A DNA stretch of 64,000 nt from Chryseobacterium pennae (GTDB taxonomy: Bacteria; Bacteroidota; Bacteroidia; Flavobacteriales; Weeksellaceae), in contig NZ_QNVT01000020.1 of NCBI RefSeq assembly GCF_003385515.1, positions 57,964 through 121,963 of the forward strand, in the 5' to 3' direction. Within the stretch, counting starts at the first letter, position 1. Each line of letters starts with the position of its first letter. Shown here one piece after another: positions 34,954 through 43,630 of this stretch. The translations under genes and the position numbers were made by a program. The notes below the pieces were generated by a model. It ran no database searches and was not told where the DNA came from. It was given only the letters and a program-made list of their open reading frames with translations.

Positions 34954-35208
34954 CTATTGCTGCAATTTCGTGATTAGTCAAAAGATTAAATACCAACTCA
35001 CCCAAATGATGCGTGTTTTTTGAAGATATTTTCTCGATCTCTCTTACAAATATAAACATTTTCCCTCTCCTGTTTCTCAATGTGAATTATATAGAATTGA
35101 GACTTATGGACATTCACCACAAAAATCCGGATAATTTCTCTTTTATAGATGTGATCCTTTTTACATTAACTGCAGACTATTAAAATAATTAAAATTGTAT
35201 TCAGCCCC

Positions 35209-35495
35209 CTACACATTAAATTGCCGTAAATGATGATCCATATGTTTATAAACAAAAATACCGATTTCTTCTTTTGTCATCTTTCCAAAGAACCATTTTC
35301 CCAAAGATCTTTCCTAAAAAAACCCTGCTCATATGTGTATTGACTGCTTCCCAATACCCAATCATTCCAGTCCGTACAATGCTTTACCATCTGATAGAGG
35401 TTCATCTTTCCCCATTGCGCGGTATTCTTTTGAGAAAGTGTATCAATCCTGCCGATGAGTTCTTCTCTTGCATTACTATCAAATATTGTTTTCAT
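35209..35495 (-). pseudogene. Remnant of a DUF1569/DinB-like gene
   Basis: The ATG at 35495 opens MKTIFDSNAREELIGRIDTL and KMNLYQMVKHCTDWNDW, which look like the start of the ~150-aa DUF1569 family. The frame then ends early at 35277. The expected next segment (VFLGKIFGKM) lies in a second frame after a G/T homopolymer run. The family-like C-terminus (FFGKMTKEEIGIFVYKHMD, then HHLRQFNV and a stop at 35209) lies in a third frame. About 50 central residues are missing. Two adjacent imperfect repeats, CTTTGGGAAAATG and CTTTGGAAAGATG, mark the likely deletion point. The family match is from memory; the frame breaks are seen directly. Confidence 0.6.
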
Positions 35496-35619
35496 AATAA
35501 ATCTTTCTGTAAAATTATTACAGTTCAGAAAGATCACTGTTTCGCAAAAATCTCAGAGAATAATGTTCAAACAGTCAATCTGAAGCATTTTCTCTACATT
35601 TCAACCGTTAAAAAATCAC

Positions 35620-35627
35620 TATCTTTG
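35620..35627 (+). promoter_or_regulatory. -7 element of rlmH
   Basis: TATCTTTG is a perfect TAnnTTTG box 20 nt before the rlmH ATG. No TTG is present at the -33 distance. Confidence 0.5.
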
Positions 35628-35646
35628 CCGACTGAAAATTTTATCA

Positions 35647-36120
35647 ATGCGAATCAGCTTACTTTGTATCGGAAAGACAGACGACAAGGAAATTACCTCT
35701 CTGATCACTTACTATCTTAACCGTCTTCCCAAGCACTGGAATTTTGAAATTACAGAGATTCCTGATGTTAAAAATGCTAAAAACTTATCTCCGGATCTTC
35801 TTAAAAAAGAAGAAGCTAAACTATTTCTGAATCATATTGATAAAAATGACCTGGTTGCGATTCTTGATGAAAAAGGAAAACAGTTTACCAGCCGTGAGTT
35901 TTCCCAGAAAATTGACAACTGGATGAATTCTTCTGTAAAAAAGGTGCATATCCTGATTGGCGGTGCTTATGGCTTTTCAGAGGATATTTACAGCAGGGCA
36001 AATGAAAAAATGTCATTATCAAAAATGACCTTTACTCATCAGATGATCCGTCTATTCATTGTTGAACAGCTTTATCGCGCAGATCAGATCCTTCAGGGGA
36101 AACCCTATCATAATGACTAA
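35647..36120 (+). CDS. rlmH: 23S rRNA (pseudouridine1915-N3)-methyltransferase
   Basis: RlmH is a SPOUT methyltransferase that modifies helix 69 of 23S rRNA in assembled ribosomes. The 157-aa protein is of standard length. It has LVAILDEKGKQFTSREFS, the SAM-knot segment HILIGGAYGFSEDIYSRA and the C-terminal FTHQMIRLFIVEQLYRADQILQGKPYHN, nearly invariant in the family. It is convergent with trmL, another SPOUT enzyme, 23 nt away. Confidence 0.97.
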   Translation: MRISLLCIGKTDDKEITSLITYYLNRLPKHWNFEITEIPDVKNAKNLSPDLLKKEEAKLFLNHIDKNDLVAILDEKGKQFTSREFSQKIDNWMNSSVKKVHILIGGAYGFSEDIYSRANEKMSLSKMTFTHQMIRLFIVEQLYRADQILQGKPYHND

Positions 36121-36143
36121 AAAAAGCCCTATCAATAATAAGG

Positions 36144-36599
36144 CTATATTTTTAATCCGATCTGTCTGTTAGCTTCTCCTACAACAAAAGCAACAGAATT
36201 GGCTATATTAAAACTTCGAATGAGTTTTGACATTGGAATGGTTAAATGGTGCTCAAACTTATCTAAGACTTCTTTACTCAGTCCTACACTCTCCTTTCCG
36301 AAAACCAGCCAATCCCCATCCTGGAAAGTATTATCCAGATATGACTTTTCTGCATGGGAACTCATTAAGAATACCCGTGACGGATCTGGGATACTTTTTA
36401 CCCATTCCTCTACATTAGCATATTCAGAGACATCAAGATGTACCCAATAATCAAGGCCGGACCGCTTCAGGTTTTTATCATTAATTACAAATCCGAAGGG
36501 ATGAACCAAGTGCAGTCTGCAGCCTGTTCCCACACACAAACGACCAATATTTCCCGTATTATTAGGTATTTCAGGTTCTACAAGAACAATATTTAACAT
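36144..36599 (-). CDS. trmL: tRNA (cytidine/uridine(34)-2'-O)-methyltransferase
   Basis: TrmL methylates the wobble ribose of two tRNA-Leu isoacceptors. The 151-aa SPOUT protein shows VLVEPEIPNNTGNIGRLCVGTGCRLHLV at the N-terminus. LVFGKESVGLSKEVLD and the SAM-binding RSFNIANSVAFVVGEANRQ are at the C-terminus. No promoter was identified; it lies alone on the minus strand. Confidence 0.95.
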   Translation of the reverse strand: MLNIVLVEPEIPNNTGNIGRLCVGTGCRLHLVHPFGFVINDKNLKRSGLDYWVHLDVSEYANVEEWVKSIPDPSRVFLMSSHAEKSYLDNTFQDGDWLVFGKESVGLSKEVLDKFEHHLTIPMSKLIRSFNIANSVAFVVGEANRQIGLKI

Positions 36600-36749
36600 G
36601 TATTATCTTTTAAATGAATAAAAAACTGCTAAAGCTAAGCGTTTGCTATATTCAGCTGTTCTTTATGTATGATTAAAATAATGATTTTCTACAACCTGTA
36701 TATTCAAGTTGTCTTTTAGTCGCAGAAAAAAGTATAGCTTATGGTGATA

Positions 36750-37562
36750 TTATTTTCTATCACATTTAGTATAATAATCAGCTAATATCGCTTTTTCATA
36801 CCCATATTTTACAGCTTTATCCAGGTTTTCACAAGCTTCTTTAGGCTTGGCTGTATTAAACAGGATCAATGCTTTTGTTACATATGACTGAGCGAACTTA
36901 GGATCAATGGCAAGGGCTTTATTGACGTCTGCAAGAGCATCCTTATTTTTTCTCATTTTCAAATAAACATCTGCCCGTCCGTTATACAGCAATGATTCTG
37001 GCTTTTCGGCAATGAGTTGATTATAGTCTTTCAGCGCATCCTCCAGCTCACCATTATTTTTTTTCAGATTAGCCAACCCTGTTTTAGCAAAAATATTATC
37101 CGGTGCAAAGCTCAGGATCTGATTAAGGTCCTTCTTGGCCAGATCTTTTTTTTCCTGACTTTCATAAATCTTGGAACGTGTAAGATAGAGATCAGTACTT
37201 TTATCATCTACTTTGAGCCCCTTTTCAATATAATCCAATGCTCTTCTTTTATCTCCTTTCTGGCTGTATAGAGAAGCAAGGTTCTCATAGACAGATACTG
37301 ACATCGGGTTGGTCTTTAAGGCATTATCATACGATTTAAAAGCAGACTCTGTTTTACCCAGTCTTCTTTGTGCTGTTCCCAGATTATTATAATATTCGGA
37401 TTGAATTTTTCGGATCTGTTCTTTATCTGCCAGTTTGGAATACTGTTCTTCAGCACATTTATAATCTGCTTTTTTAAAACATTCTTCGGCCATTTTTTTA
37501 TCCTGGGCAAAGACATGGAATGAAAAGCTAACGAAAACTAAAAGTAATAAAGATTTTTTCAT
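36750..37562 (-). CDS. Tetratricopeptide-repeat protein, exported
   Basis: The 270-aa protein starts with a signal peptide (MKKSLLLLVFVSFSFHVFAQD). At least six TPR units follow, recognisable by their spacing: ECFKKADYKCAEEQYSKLA, YNNLGTAQRRLGKTESAFKSYDNAL, YENLASLYSQKGDKRRALDYI, and YNGRADVYLKMRKNKDALADVNKAL further on. TPR proteins are scaffolds; no partner can be named. Its start overlaps the PAP2 stop by 4 nt, so it is the last gene of a tatA-PAP2-TPR operon. Confidence 0.88.
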   Translation of the reverse strand: MKKSLLLLVFVSFSFHVFAQDKKMAEECFKKADYKCAEEQYSKLADKEQIRKIQSEYYNNLGTAQRRLGKTESAFKSYDNALKTNPMSVSVYENLASLYSQKGDKRRALDYIEKGLKVDDKSTDLYLTRSKIYESQEKKDLAKKDLNQILSFAPDNIFAKTGLANLKKNNGELEDALKDYNQLIAEKPESLLYNGRADVYLKMRKNKDALADVNKALAIDPKFAQSYVTKALILFNTAKPKEACENLDKAVKYGYEKAILADYYTKCDRK

Positions 37563-38125
37563 GAGGATATATTTTGTTTGTTGATTACTTTCCTGGCAAG
37601 TGCACCAAATATCACTCCCAATAAAGATCCAACAAACGCTCCCACCAAAATATCAATTGGAAAATGCACTCCTAAATATATTCGGCTGTAAGAAACCACT
37701 ATAGCCCATACAAATATAGCATAAGGAAACCATTTAAGTTTATTTTTAAGCAAAATACTTAAAAAAGCGGCTAAAAAGAAGGTATTCGACGCATGGGCAG
37801 AATAAAAACCAAACTGTCCGCCACATTTCACAATTCTCATGTAGTGCTCCAGAGTGGGATCATGGCATGGTCTTAATCTTGCCACTCCATATTTGAATAC
37901 GCTGGCAAGCTGATCAGAAACTGTTGCTCCCAATGCTAAGAATATAAGAATAAAAACTAAAGATTTTAGCTTATAATTTTTGTACAAAAAATAAAGGAAT
38001 ATAATATAAAGGGGTACCCAGATCCAGGTACTGGATATCAGCATCCAAAACTGATCAAAAGCCGGATCGCCCAAATTGTTAAGGTATAGAAACACCTGCT
38101 TATCTTCCTGAATGATTTCTTCCAT
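37559..38125 (-). CDS. PAP2-family membrane phosphatase
   Basis: The 188-aa protein has six predicted TM helices and the three acid-phosphatase motifs: KYGVARLRP (KX6RP), SAHAS in place of PSGH, and SRIYLGVHFPIDILVG (SRX5HX3D). Family members dephosphorylate lipid phosphates such as undecaprenyl pyrophosphate or phosphatidic acid on the periplasmic face. It lies 3 nt downstream of tatA and overlaps the TPR gene. Confidence 0.92.
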   Translation of the reverse strand: MEEIIQEDKQVFLYLNNLGDPAFDQFWMLISSTWIWVPLYIIFLYFLYKNYKLKSLVFILIFLALGATVSDQLASVFKYGVARLRPCHDPTLEHYMRIVKCGGQFGFYSAHASNTFFLAAFLSILLKNKLKWFPYAIFVWAIVVSYSRIYLGVHFPIDILVGAFVGSLLGVIFGALARKVINKQNISS

Positions 38126-38128
38126 ACG

Positions 38129-38467
38129 TTATCTGCTTACTGGCCCTTCGTAGGTTTCATCATCGGCTGGCTTTGGTTTTGGAGGCTCCTGAGTGGCAGA
38201 GGTAGGCTCTGTAAGAATGTCTTTCTCGATATCCTTCATCGGGTTGAAGTCTTTAGCTGCATCTTTCACCTTCTCAATTTCACGTTTGATCTCAGAAACA
38301 GGATTATCCGTTTCCTTCATGATCTCGGTTTTAATATCTTCCACAGCGCCACGCATTTTTCTAACGCCTGCACCTAGGTCACGCGCGATCTGAGGCAGCT
38401 TATCAGGTCCGAATAATACAACGATTGCAATGGCAATCAATGCCATTTCTCCAATGCTTAATTCCAT
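38129..38467 (-). CDS. tatA: Sec-independent (Tat) translocase subunit TatA/E
   Basis: The 112-aa protein has an N-terminal TM helix (ELSIGEMALIAIAIVVLFGPDKLP) with the FGPDKLP hinge. An amphipathic helix follows (QIARDLGAGVRKMRGAVEDIK), then an acidic, Pro-rich tail. Tat exports folded, often cofactor-bearing proteins. TatA and TatB are hard to tell apart by sequence; the FGPDKLP hinge without a Glu right before it suits either. No tatC is adjacent. Confidence 0.88.
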   Translation of the reverse strand: MELSIGEMALIAIAIVVLFGPDKLPQIARDLGAGVRKMRGAVEDIKTEIMKETDNPVSEIKREIEKVKDAAKDFNPMKDIEKDILTEPTSATQEPPKPKPADDETYEGPVSR

Positions 38468-38800
38468 GCTGTAAAATTACGAAAGATTATACATTTATTG
38501 ATGATAAACTAAAAATTTAAACAAATTTTAAGATTTTGACTGCGAGGCTGGTTTTAAGTCCTAGGTTTATGGTTTAATATTTAAGGTTTATAGTTGTACC
38601 TCTGGTATCCTGATTTACTTTCTCCCATCCCCATTCATCATCTATCTGTCTGTTATCTCTTCATTCCAACCCCTCTCCTTTTTTTAAATAGCACCTCAAA
38701 CAGTAATTACATTCAAATTAACAAATAATTAATTCAAATGATTGAGAATTAATTAACATTTTATTACATTTACTATACACAATCTTAAATACATTTTATT
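38468..38800. other. Intergenic region between tatA and a lipoprotein gene, 333 bp
   Basis: It holds the divergent leaders of two genes. The middle (38530-38690) is less AT-rich and includes two near-repeated GGTTTATGGTTTAATATTTAAGG-type stretches, but I see no ORF or convincing RNA structure. The last 100 bp is very AT-rich and is probably the lipoprotein promoter region (TACATTTA near 38764 is a weak -7). Confidence 0.4.
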
Positions 38801-39748
38801 ATGAAAAAACTAGTTACTTCTTTTAAATTTATCGCTGTATTATCGGTATTAACCTTCAGCAGCTGTAGTGATGATAACAACGAAATTACAAAACAGGAAA
38901 CCGTTCAGGCTAAAATCACCACTGCTGATCTTAAAAAAGAAACCACTCCTACTTCACAGGCTGTTCCTGATGTTGTACAGATTCAACTGAGCGAATCTCA
39001 AAAGAACCTTGAAAAATACCTGAACAATGACCTTCAGATTGCCGGTGTGAATGTAATCGGAAAAATCTCAACTCAAAAAGGAATCGAACTGTCTCAACAT
39101 CTTATTTCTGATAAAGATCAGTTTATTGCTGTGGGAAACCTTATGGATCTTTCTACTGTAAAATTGGGAAGAATTGGTGATCTGTATACAGGAGATGATC
39201 TTAGCACTGCCCAAACCGGATTAAAAGAAATGGTAACTGAAGAAATAAAAACAGGAACCAACGTTATGGAAGTAATCTGGAGCAATAAAAATGGAAAGTT
39301 CACAACGCTTTGCTTTTATAATGAATCAGGAATAATCTGGGATAATGTCCTTGGAAGCCTTACCATAATGGATACAAGAGGTACCGCCGAAGACTCTAAT
39401 GCAGGAGCAACAGCAAAAGTGGCCTCTAAATGGTACAAGGAATGGTGGACTGCAAAATGGCTTTGGGGATCTAAAAGAGGTGAAGCAGGATATCAAATCA
39501 CCATTTATTATACAGGCTCAAGTGTTTCCAATGCTGATGTAAATGACTGGTCCAACATCAGTTTAGGAAAGGCAAAAAGCGAAAGCAAGATCACTAAAAG
39601 AACAGGAGCTTACGGACAATGTCAGTATGCACTGGGTCTCTGTACTCCAACTGGTTCTTTAAGCTTTAATGCAAGTAAATTTTCAGTATCATTTTCAGGA
39701 CTTGGAAGCAATATTGTAGCTAATGGCACAAAATCCCTCTATCCTTAA
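38801..39748 (+). CDS. Hypothetical lipoprotein with Trp-rich segment, 315 aa
   Basis: A signal peptide ends in the lipobox SSCS (Cys22), followed by an acidic linker SDDNNEITK that in Bacteroidota can direct surface export of lipoproteins. Residues 55-210 form a mixed domain of unknown type. Near 212-227 a striking aromatic/basic motif appears, KWYKEWWTAKWLWGSKRG. A Ser/Gly-rich beta region follows with one possible disulfide pair (GQCQYALGLC). I recognise no family. The aromatic patch suggests membrane, glycan or protein binding, but this is speculation. It is monocistronic. Confidence 0.65.
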   Translation: MKKLVTSFKFIAVLSVLTFSSCSDDNNEITKQETVQAKITTADLKKETTPTSQAVPDVVQIQLSESQKNLEKYLNNDLQIAGVNVIGKISTQKGIELSQHLISDKDQFIAVGNLMDLSTVKLGRIGDLYTGDDLSTAQTGLKEMVTEEIKTGTNVMEVIWSNKNGKFTTLCFYNESGIIWDNVLGSLTIMDTRGTAEDSNAGATAKVASKWYKEWWTAKWLWGSKRGEAGYQITIYYTGSSVSNADVNDWSNISLGKAKSESKITKRTGAYGQCQYALGLCTPTGSLSFNASKFSVSFSGLGSNIVANGTKSLYP

Positions 39749-39857
39749 GCTATCAAAACATAATCCTACTATACTCATTACATTAATAATACAATCTAAA
39801 CAATAAGATTATATCTCAGAAGGATTATAAAATTCATATTTAATCTTAAAAAATACA

Positions 39858-40541
39858 ATGAAAAAAGCAAACATTATTTTCGTACACGGACTTTGGGCTG
39901 ACGGCTCTGGTTGGAACAAACTTATTCCCACTTTATTAAAGGATGGCCACAAAGTAATTTCCGTACAAAATCCATTAACAACTCTAGAGGATGACGTATT
40001 AGCTACCCAAAAGGCGTTGGCAAGAGTGGAAGGCCCAACAATCTTAATAGGTCACTCATGGGGCGGAGCAGTAATCACTGCGGCAGGAAACGATCCAAAA
40101 GTAAAAGGACTGGTTTACGTTGCCGCACTAGCGCCTGACGAAGGGGAAAGTTTAGGGGAGCTTTCAGAAAAGTATCCCGCCGAAGCGTCAAATCACCTTG
40201 AAATTGCAGATGGCTTAATATGGATGGGACTTGAGGGAATGCAAAAGCACTTTGCAGGTGACCTTCCACAGGAGGAAACAGCATTGATGTACGCTACTCA
40301 AGGGCCTGCCTCCATAGCTTTATTTGGAGCACAGATAACAACAACACCTGCATGGAAAGAAAAACCAAACTGGTATATTATAGCAAAAAACGATCATACC
40401 ATCAACCCTGAATTGGAACATTTTTTTGCTGACAGAATGAAAGCTACTACAATTGAATTGGAAAGCAGCCATGTTCCTATGATCTCACAACCGGATGCTG
40501 TATTAAAAGTGATTAGAGATGCAGCTACTTCTATACAATAG
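39858..40541 (+). CDS. Alpha/beta hydrolase
   Basis: The 227-aa protein has the hydrolase fold: oxyanion region FVHGLWADGSGW (8-19), nucleophile elbow GHSWGG with its Ser, an acidic residue in AKNDHTINP, and the late His in ESSHVPMISQP. It has no signal peptide. Similar 'HGLWADGSGW' proteins are annotated as esterases or signalling-related hydrolases; the substrate is unknown. By eye its codon use is a little richer in G+C than neighbours. It is followed by a strong bidirectional terminator. Confidence 0.85.
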   Translation: MKKANIIFVHGLWADGSGWNKLIPTLLKDGHKVISVQNPLTTLEDDVLATQKALARVEGPTILIGHSWGGAVITAAGNDPKVKGLVYVAALAPDEGESLGELSEKYPAEASNHLEIADGLIWMGLEGMQKHFAGDLPQEETALMYATQGPASIALFGAQITTTPAWKEKPNWYIIAKNDHTINPELEHFFADRMKATTIELESSHVPMISQPDAVLKVIRDAATSIQ

Positions 40542-40572
40542 ATCATTAAATTTCGCTAGAATTCAAATTATT

Positions 40573-40607
40573 AAAAAACCAAAGGGAGCGTGCTTCCTTT
40601 GGTTTTT
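40573..40607. terminator. Bidirectional terminator between the hydrolase and NAT genes
   Basis: AAAAACCAAAGGGAGC pairs with GCTTCCTTTGGTTTTT, a 16-position stem with A-run and T-run on opposite sides. It therefore serves the plus-strand hydrolase and the convergent minus-strand operon. Confidence 0.85.
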
Positions 40608-40635
40608 ATTTTTTTTAAAATTCTTTAAAATATTA

Positions 40636-41442
40636 TTACTCTATTTTCTGCTTTAATAGATCAACTGCATTTTTTTTCAGCCCAAAAGTTTCTCTTAATA
40701 TTTGGTATAACTGCTCGTTGTTTTCTACTATAACCGTTTCTTTTTCTCCAGCTCCCCGTCGTATATTTAATGTGTGGCCAGCGAGGGTATAACGTGCATT
40801 TTCATCTACTTTTGAAAGAATAAGGTTCTTTTTAAAATTGGATTCCGGGTAAGTAGAAAGATACCAATTGGAAATATCCAGATCCAGAGGTTCTACACGC
40901 TCAAGTTCAAACCGATATACTGGCAGCCAGTTTTCTCTTTGAGTCCAAAGTGTATAAGCTCCGTTTTTCTGTGAAATTTTAAATTGTTCATTAGGGGTCT
41001 GTTGAGGCTTTTCCTCATTCAGAAGTAAAGGTCCGGTAAGTGTCGCTGTTCCAAAGCCACAGTCTACAAGGTATTTCTGAGCATTTAGTTCTACAATCAG
41101 TAATAAGTGTGTTCTGGCGGAGCTGCTGTTTTCGTCTTTTCGCCACAACACTCTGCCCAACTGCAATTCTACTGTAAAGCCGATATATTTCAAGATTTCA
41201 CTCAAAATCAGGTTCTGTTCATAGCAATAACCGCCCCTGGATTCAACGATTAATTTCTGAAAAATATCTTCGGGATCCAATGACGGCACTGTTCCTGTAT
41301 AAGAATCTATATTTTCAAATGGAATATACTGAGGATGCAACTGATGAATATTTTTTAAAACCTCTATATTCATTTCCAAATTTCCCGAATAGTGAATTCT
41401 TTTAAGGTATTTTTCTAATTTTAATTGGTTCATAATATTCAT
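40636..41442 (-). CDS. Arylamine N-acetyltransferase
   Basis: The 268-aa enzyme transfers acetyl from acetyl-CoA to arylamines and hydrazines. The cysteine-protease-like triad is intact: Cys73 in RGGYCYEQN, His112 in SARTHLLLIV and Asp127 in YLVDCGFG. The substrate-loop start PFENIDSYTG near residue 41 is also typical. The start is at the first ATG, directly abutting the stop of the upstream doxX gene; a second ATG three codons later is equally possible. It is coexpressed with DoxX, which suggests a detoxification role. Confidence 0.93.
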   Translation of the reverse strand: MNIMNQLKLEKYLKRIHYSGNLEMNIEVLKNIHQLHPQYIPFENIDSYTGTVPSLDPEDIFQKLIVESRGGYCYEQNLILSEILKYIGFTVELQLGRVLWRKDENSSSARTHLLLIVELNAQKYLVDCGFGTATLTGPLLLNEEKPQQTPNEQFKISQKNGAYTLWTQRENWLPVYRFELERVEPLDLDISNWYLSTYPESNFKKNLILSKVDENARYTLAGHTLNIRRGAGEKETVIVENNEQLYQILRETFGLKKNAVDLLKQKIE

Positions 41443-41907
41443 TTATAATTCTTTTTTTAAGATATTTTTGGTGAAAACCCAACGGTCTACTGATAATTTT
41501 CCTCCACCTTCCATAAGCAAAGTTACAACTATTCCAATCGCAAGAATATCAAACTGACATCCCTCTCCTTTTTGGGTACCCAGCCAATTCATAAAAAAAC
41601 CGTTATCCAGATGAGAAGAAAACATAATTCCAATCAGTAACCCTATAAATGATAAAGCCCAGAATCTGGTTGCCCAGCCCAATAACAGTGATATTGATCC
41701 CAAAAATTCTACCAAAATTACTGTACTTGCAACCATATAGGGAAGCTGCAAATTTTCTGTGAAAAATTTCATTGTTCCATCCCAACCCATTCCTCCAAAT
41801 AACCCCAACGTTTTTTGAAGCCCATGAGGTATAAATACAATACCTACCGTCCACCTTAGTAAGGTTCCGGTCCAGGTATTATTCGTTTGAAAAATTAAAT
41901 GTTTCAT
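41443..41907 (-). CDS. DoxX family membrane protein
   Basis: The 154-aa protein has four predicted TM helices and the DoxX-like pattern LLRWTVGIVFIPHGLQKTLGLFGG at 16-39, then EFLGSISLLLGWATRFWALSF. Members associate with redox enzymes or detoxification genes, but most are uncharacterised. It abuts the NAT gene with no intergenic base and lies 41 nt from the outer-membrane protein gene upstream. Confidence 0.85.
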   Translation of the reverse strand: MKHLIFQTNNTWTGTLLRWTVGIVFIPHGLQKTLGLFGGMGWDGTMKFFTENLQLPYMVASTVILVEFLGSISLLLGWATRFWALSFIGLLIGIMFSSHLDNGFFMNWLGTQKGEGCQFDILAIGIVVTLLMEGGGKLSVDRWVFTKNILKKEL

Positions 41908-41948
41908 GTTAATTAAAAGAATAAAAAATTATAGTAAAAATGTATATT

Positions 41949-42605
41949 TCAATGAAACAGCCTGATCGCAGCAAATACTCCAAAATTCTGTTTACTTTCA
42001 TTAAAAGGTCCATAACGATCCCAATTGGCACCAAGCCCAAAAGTGAGAGGCTTATAACTTACCCCAAGCCGAAGCATCAGATAACTGCGTGCGTGTGCTC
42101 CATCTTTTATAGTTTCTGAGTAAAGAGCCTGAATTCGGGAATATCCTTTCCAATTTTCGTTGATTGAGGGTTTATATTCCAATAGCATCATACCTTCTGC
42201 TATACTTTTTTCAGAAAACCCAATAAATCTGGGATTGACAATGAGTAAAAATTCAGGGGTACTTAATGAATATAATATTCCTGCTGTAGGCCTAAGTCCT
42301 GTAGTAGGAGTATAATGCATTCCACCCAATACCCGGATATTCTTAATCACCTCAAAAGTTAGATTTGCCTGAATCATGGCATCATTGGAATGCTCTTCAT
42401 TCCATTTTGAAGAAATGTTGGCAGCACTAAAAAAACCCAACCCTCTAATATCCTGAAAACCTTTATTGATAGTCATCTGGGTAGCAATTCCTTTATTCCC
42501 TGCTAAAGCTTCAAAGGCAATAGGAGAATTGGGAACCCGTTTATTATTTTGAGAGAAAAATAATAAGGGCATTAAGCCAATACTGAAAAGTAATATTTGT
42601 TTCAT
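41949..42605 (-). CDS. Outer-membrane beta-barrel-like protein, 218 aa
   Basis: An N-terminal signal peptide (MKQILLFSIGLMPLLFFSQN) is followed by alternating amphipathic strands: VIKNIRVLGGMHYTP, RSYLMLRLGVSYKP, LTFGLGANWDRYGP and the final FGVFAAIRLFH ending in aromatic-X-His. That pattern suggests a small outer-membrane barrel. I recognise no specific family. It lies between an AraC regulator and the doxX-NAT pair, all on the minus strand. Confidence 0.65.
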   Translation of the reverse strand: MKQILLFSIGLMPLLFFSQNNKRVPNSPIAFEALAGNKGIATQMTINKGFQDIRGLGFFSAANISSKWNEEHSNDAMIQANLTFEVIKNIRVLGGMHYTPTTGLRPTAGILYSLSTPEFLLIVNPRFIGFSEKSIAEGMMLLEYKPSINENWKGYSRIQALYSETIKDGAHARSYLMLRLGVSYKPLTFGLGANWDRYGPFNESKQNFGVFAAIRLFH

Positions 42606-42677
42606 TTTCTAAGCCATCATAATTGTATTTGCAAAATTCTCAAATACAACAAGATCAGGTTAGAACATATGCATCCA

Positions 42678-43580
42678 TTACCAGGATAAATCAATCTTTT
42701 TTTTATAATCTGACGGACTGAGACCCGTATGCTTTTTAAAAAGACGAGAAAAATAAGAAGCATCGTCTATACCTAAGGCCACTGCAACTTCAGAAACAGT
42801 ATATTGAGGTAAGGACAGCAAAGCTCTAGCCTCCATCACAAGAGCTTCAATAATAATTTCGGAAGCCCTTTTTCCAGTTGCTTTTTTTATTGTTTTATTC
42901 AAATGATTAGGGGAAACATTAAGCAGATCAGCATATTCTTTTACAGCATGTAAATTCTGAATCCGACTTGTAATTAACCTCCTAAATTTCAGCACAACAG
43001 TTTCATTAGCTGAGAGATACTCTTTCGGCAGCTTTTCTATAAAATGCCTGATCTCACCCAATACAGTAAAAAGATAAAGTCTAACCAGTTCCATACTATC
43101 ATTGGTTATATACAAGCTCTCCATCTGCTTCAGGATCAGAAAAATCCTCTTCTCATGTTGCTCATCCAGATAAAGTGTAGGATTGTTTTTAATCTCTGCA
43201 TAACTCAGAATATCCTGCAAATATTTCAATCCTGGGCCTTCTGCAATAAAATCGTCGGAAAAATGACAATAGAAACCCTCAATATCCGGTGTGTTTTTAA
43301 TGAATGTACGGATCTTATACGGAGGAAGAAGAATGATCATATTTTCCTGTACGGTAAACGTATCTGAACAAACCATTTTTTCAAGAAATCCTCTTTTGAT
43401 AAACACAAAATCGTTTACCGTTTTGCGGTGTGGCTGAGAGGGAGTTTTTGCTTCACTAAGCACCTGAAGTGGCTCTATAAAGAATTCATTCAACCCTTTT
43501 TTCTGCATAGCCTTTCCTGCCCAATCCAGATTAAGGATCGTATTAAATTCATCCGGTTGGTATTGAGGAATACGTTTCAC
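42678..43580 (-). CDS. AraC family transcriptional regulator
   Basis: The 300-aa protein has an N-terminal ligand/dimerisation region (cupin-like, with VQENMIILLPPYKIRTF). A C-terminal double-HTH of about 100 residues follows: LHAVKEYADLLNVSPNHLNKTIKKATGKRASE, then YTVSEVAVALGIDDASYFSRLFKKHTGLSPSDYKKK. It is the first gene of a minus-strand group (beta-barrel protein, DoxX, NAT) that it may regulate, and it follows the MFS pump gene on the same strand. Confidence 0.93.
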   Translation of the reverse strand: MKRIPQYQPDEFNTILNLDWAGKAMQKKGLNEFFIEPLQVLSEAKTPSQPHRKTVNDFVFIKRGFLEKMVCSDTFTVQENMIILLPPYKIRTFIKNTPDIEGFYCHFSDDFIAEGPGLKYLQDILSYAEIKNNPTLYLDEQHEKRIFLILKQMESLYITNDSMELVRLYLFTVLGEIRHFIEKLPKEYLSANETVVLKFRRLITSRIQNLHAVKEYADLLNVSPNHLNKTIKKATGKRASEIIIEALVMEARALLSLPQYTVSEVAVALGIDDASYFSRLFKKHTGLSPSDYKKKIDLSW

Positions 43581-43630
43581 ATCTTAAAAATAATGATTTT
43601 CATCCCTCCTTCCGTTAAAAGTGAGGTTTA

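Noticed and set aside
36121..36152. A terminator between rlmH and trmL
   Set aside because: AAGCC and GGCTT can pair over only a few bases around a long loop; too weak to call.
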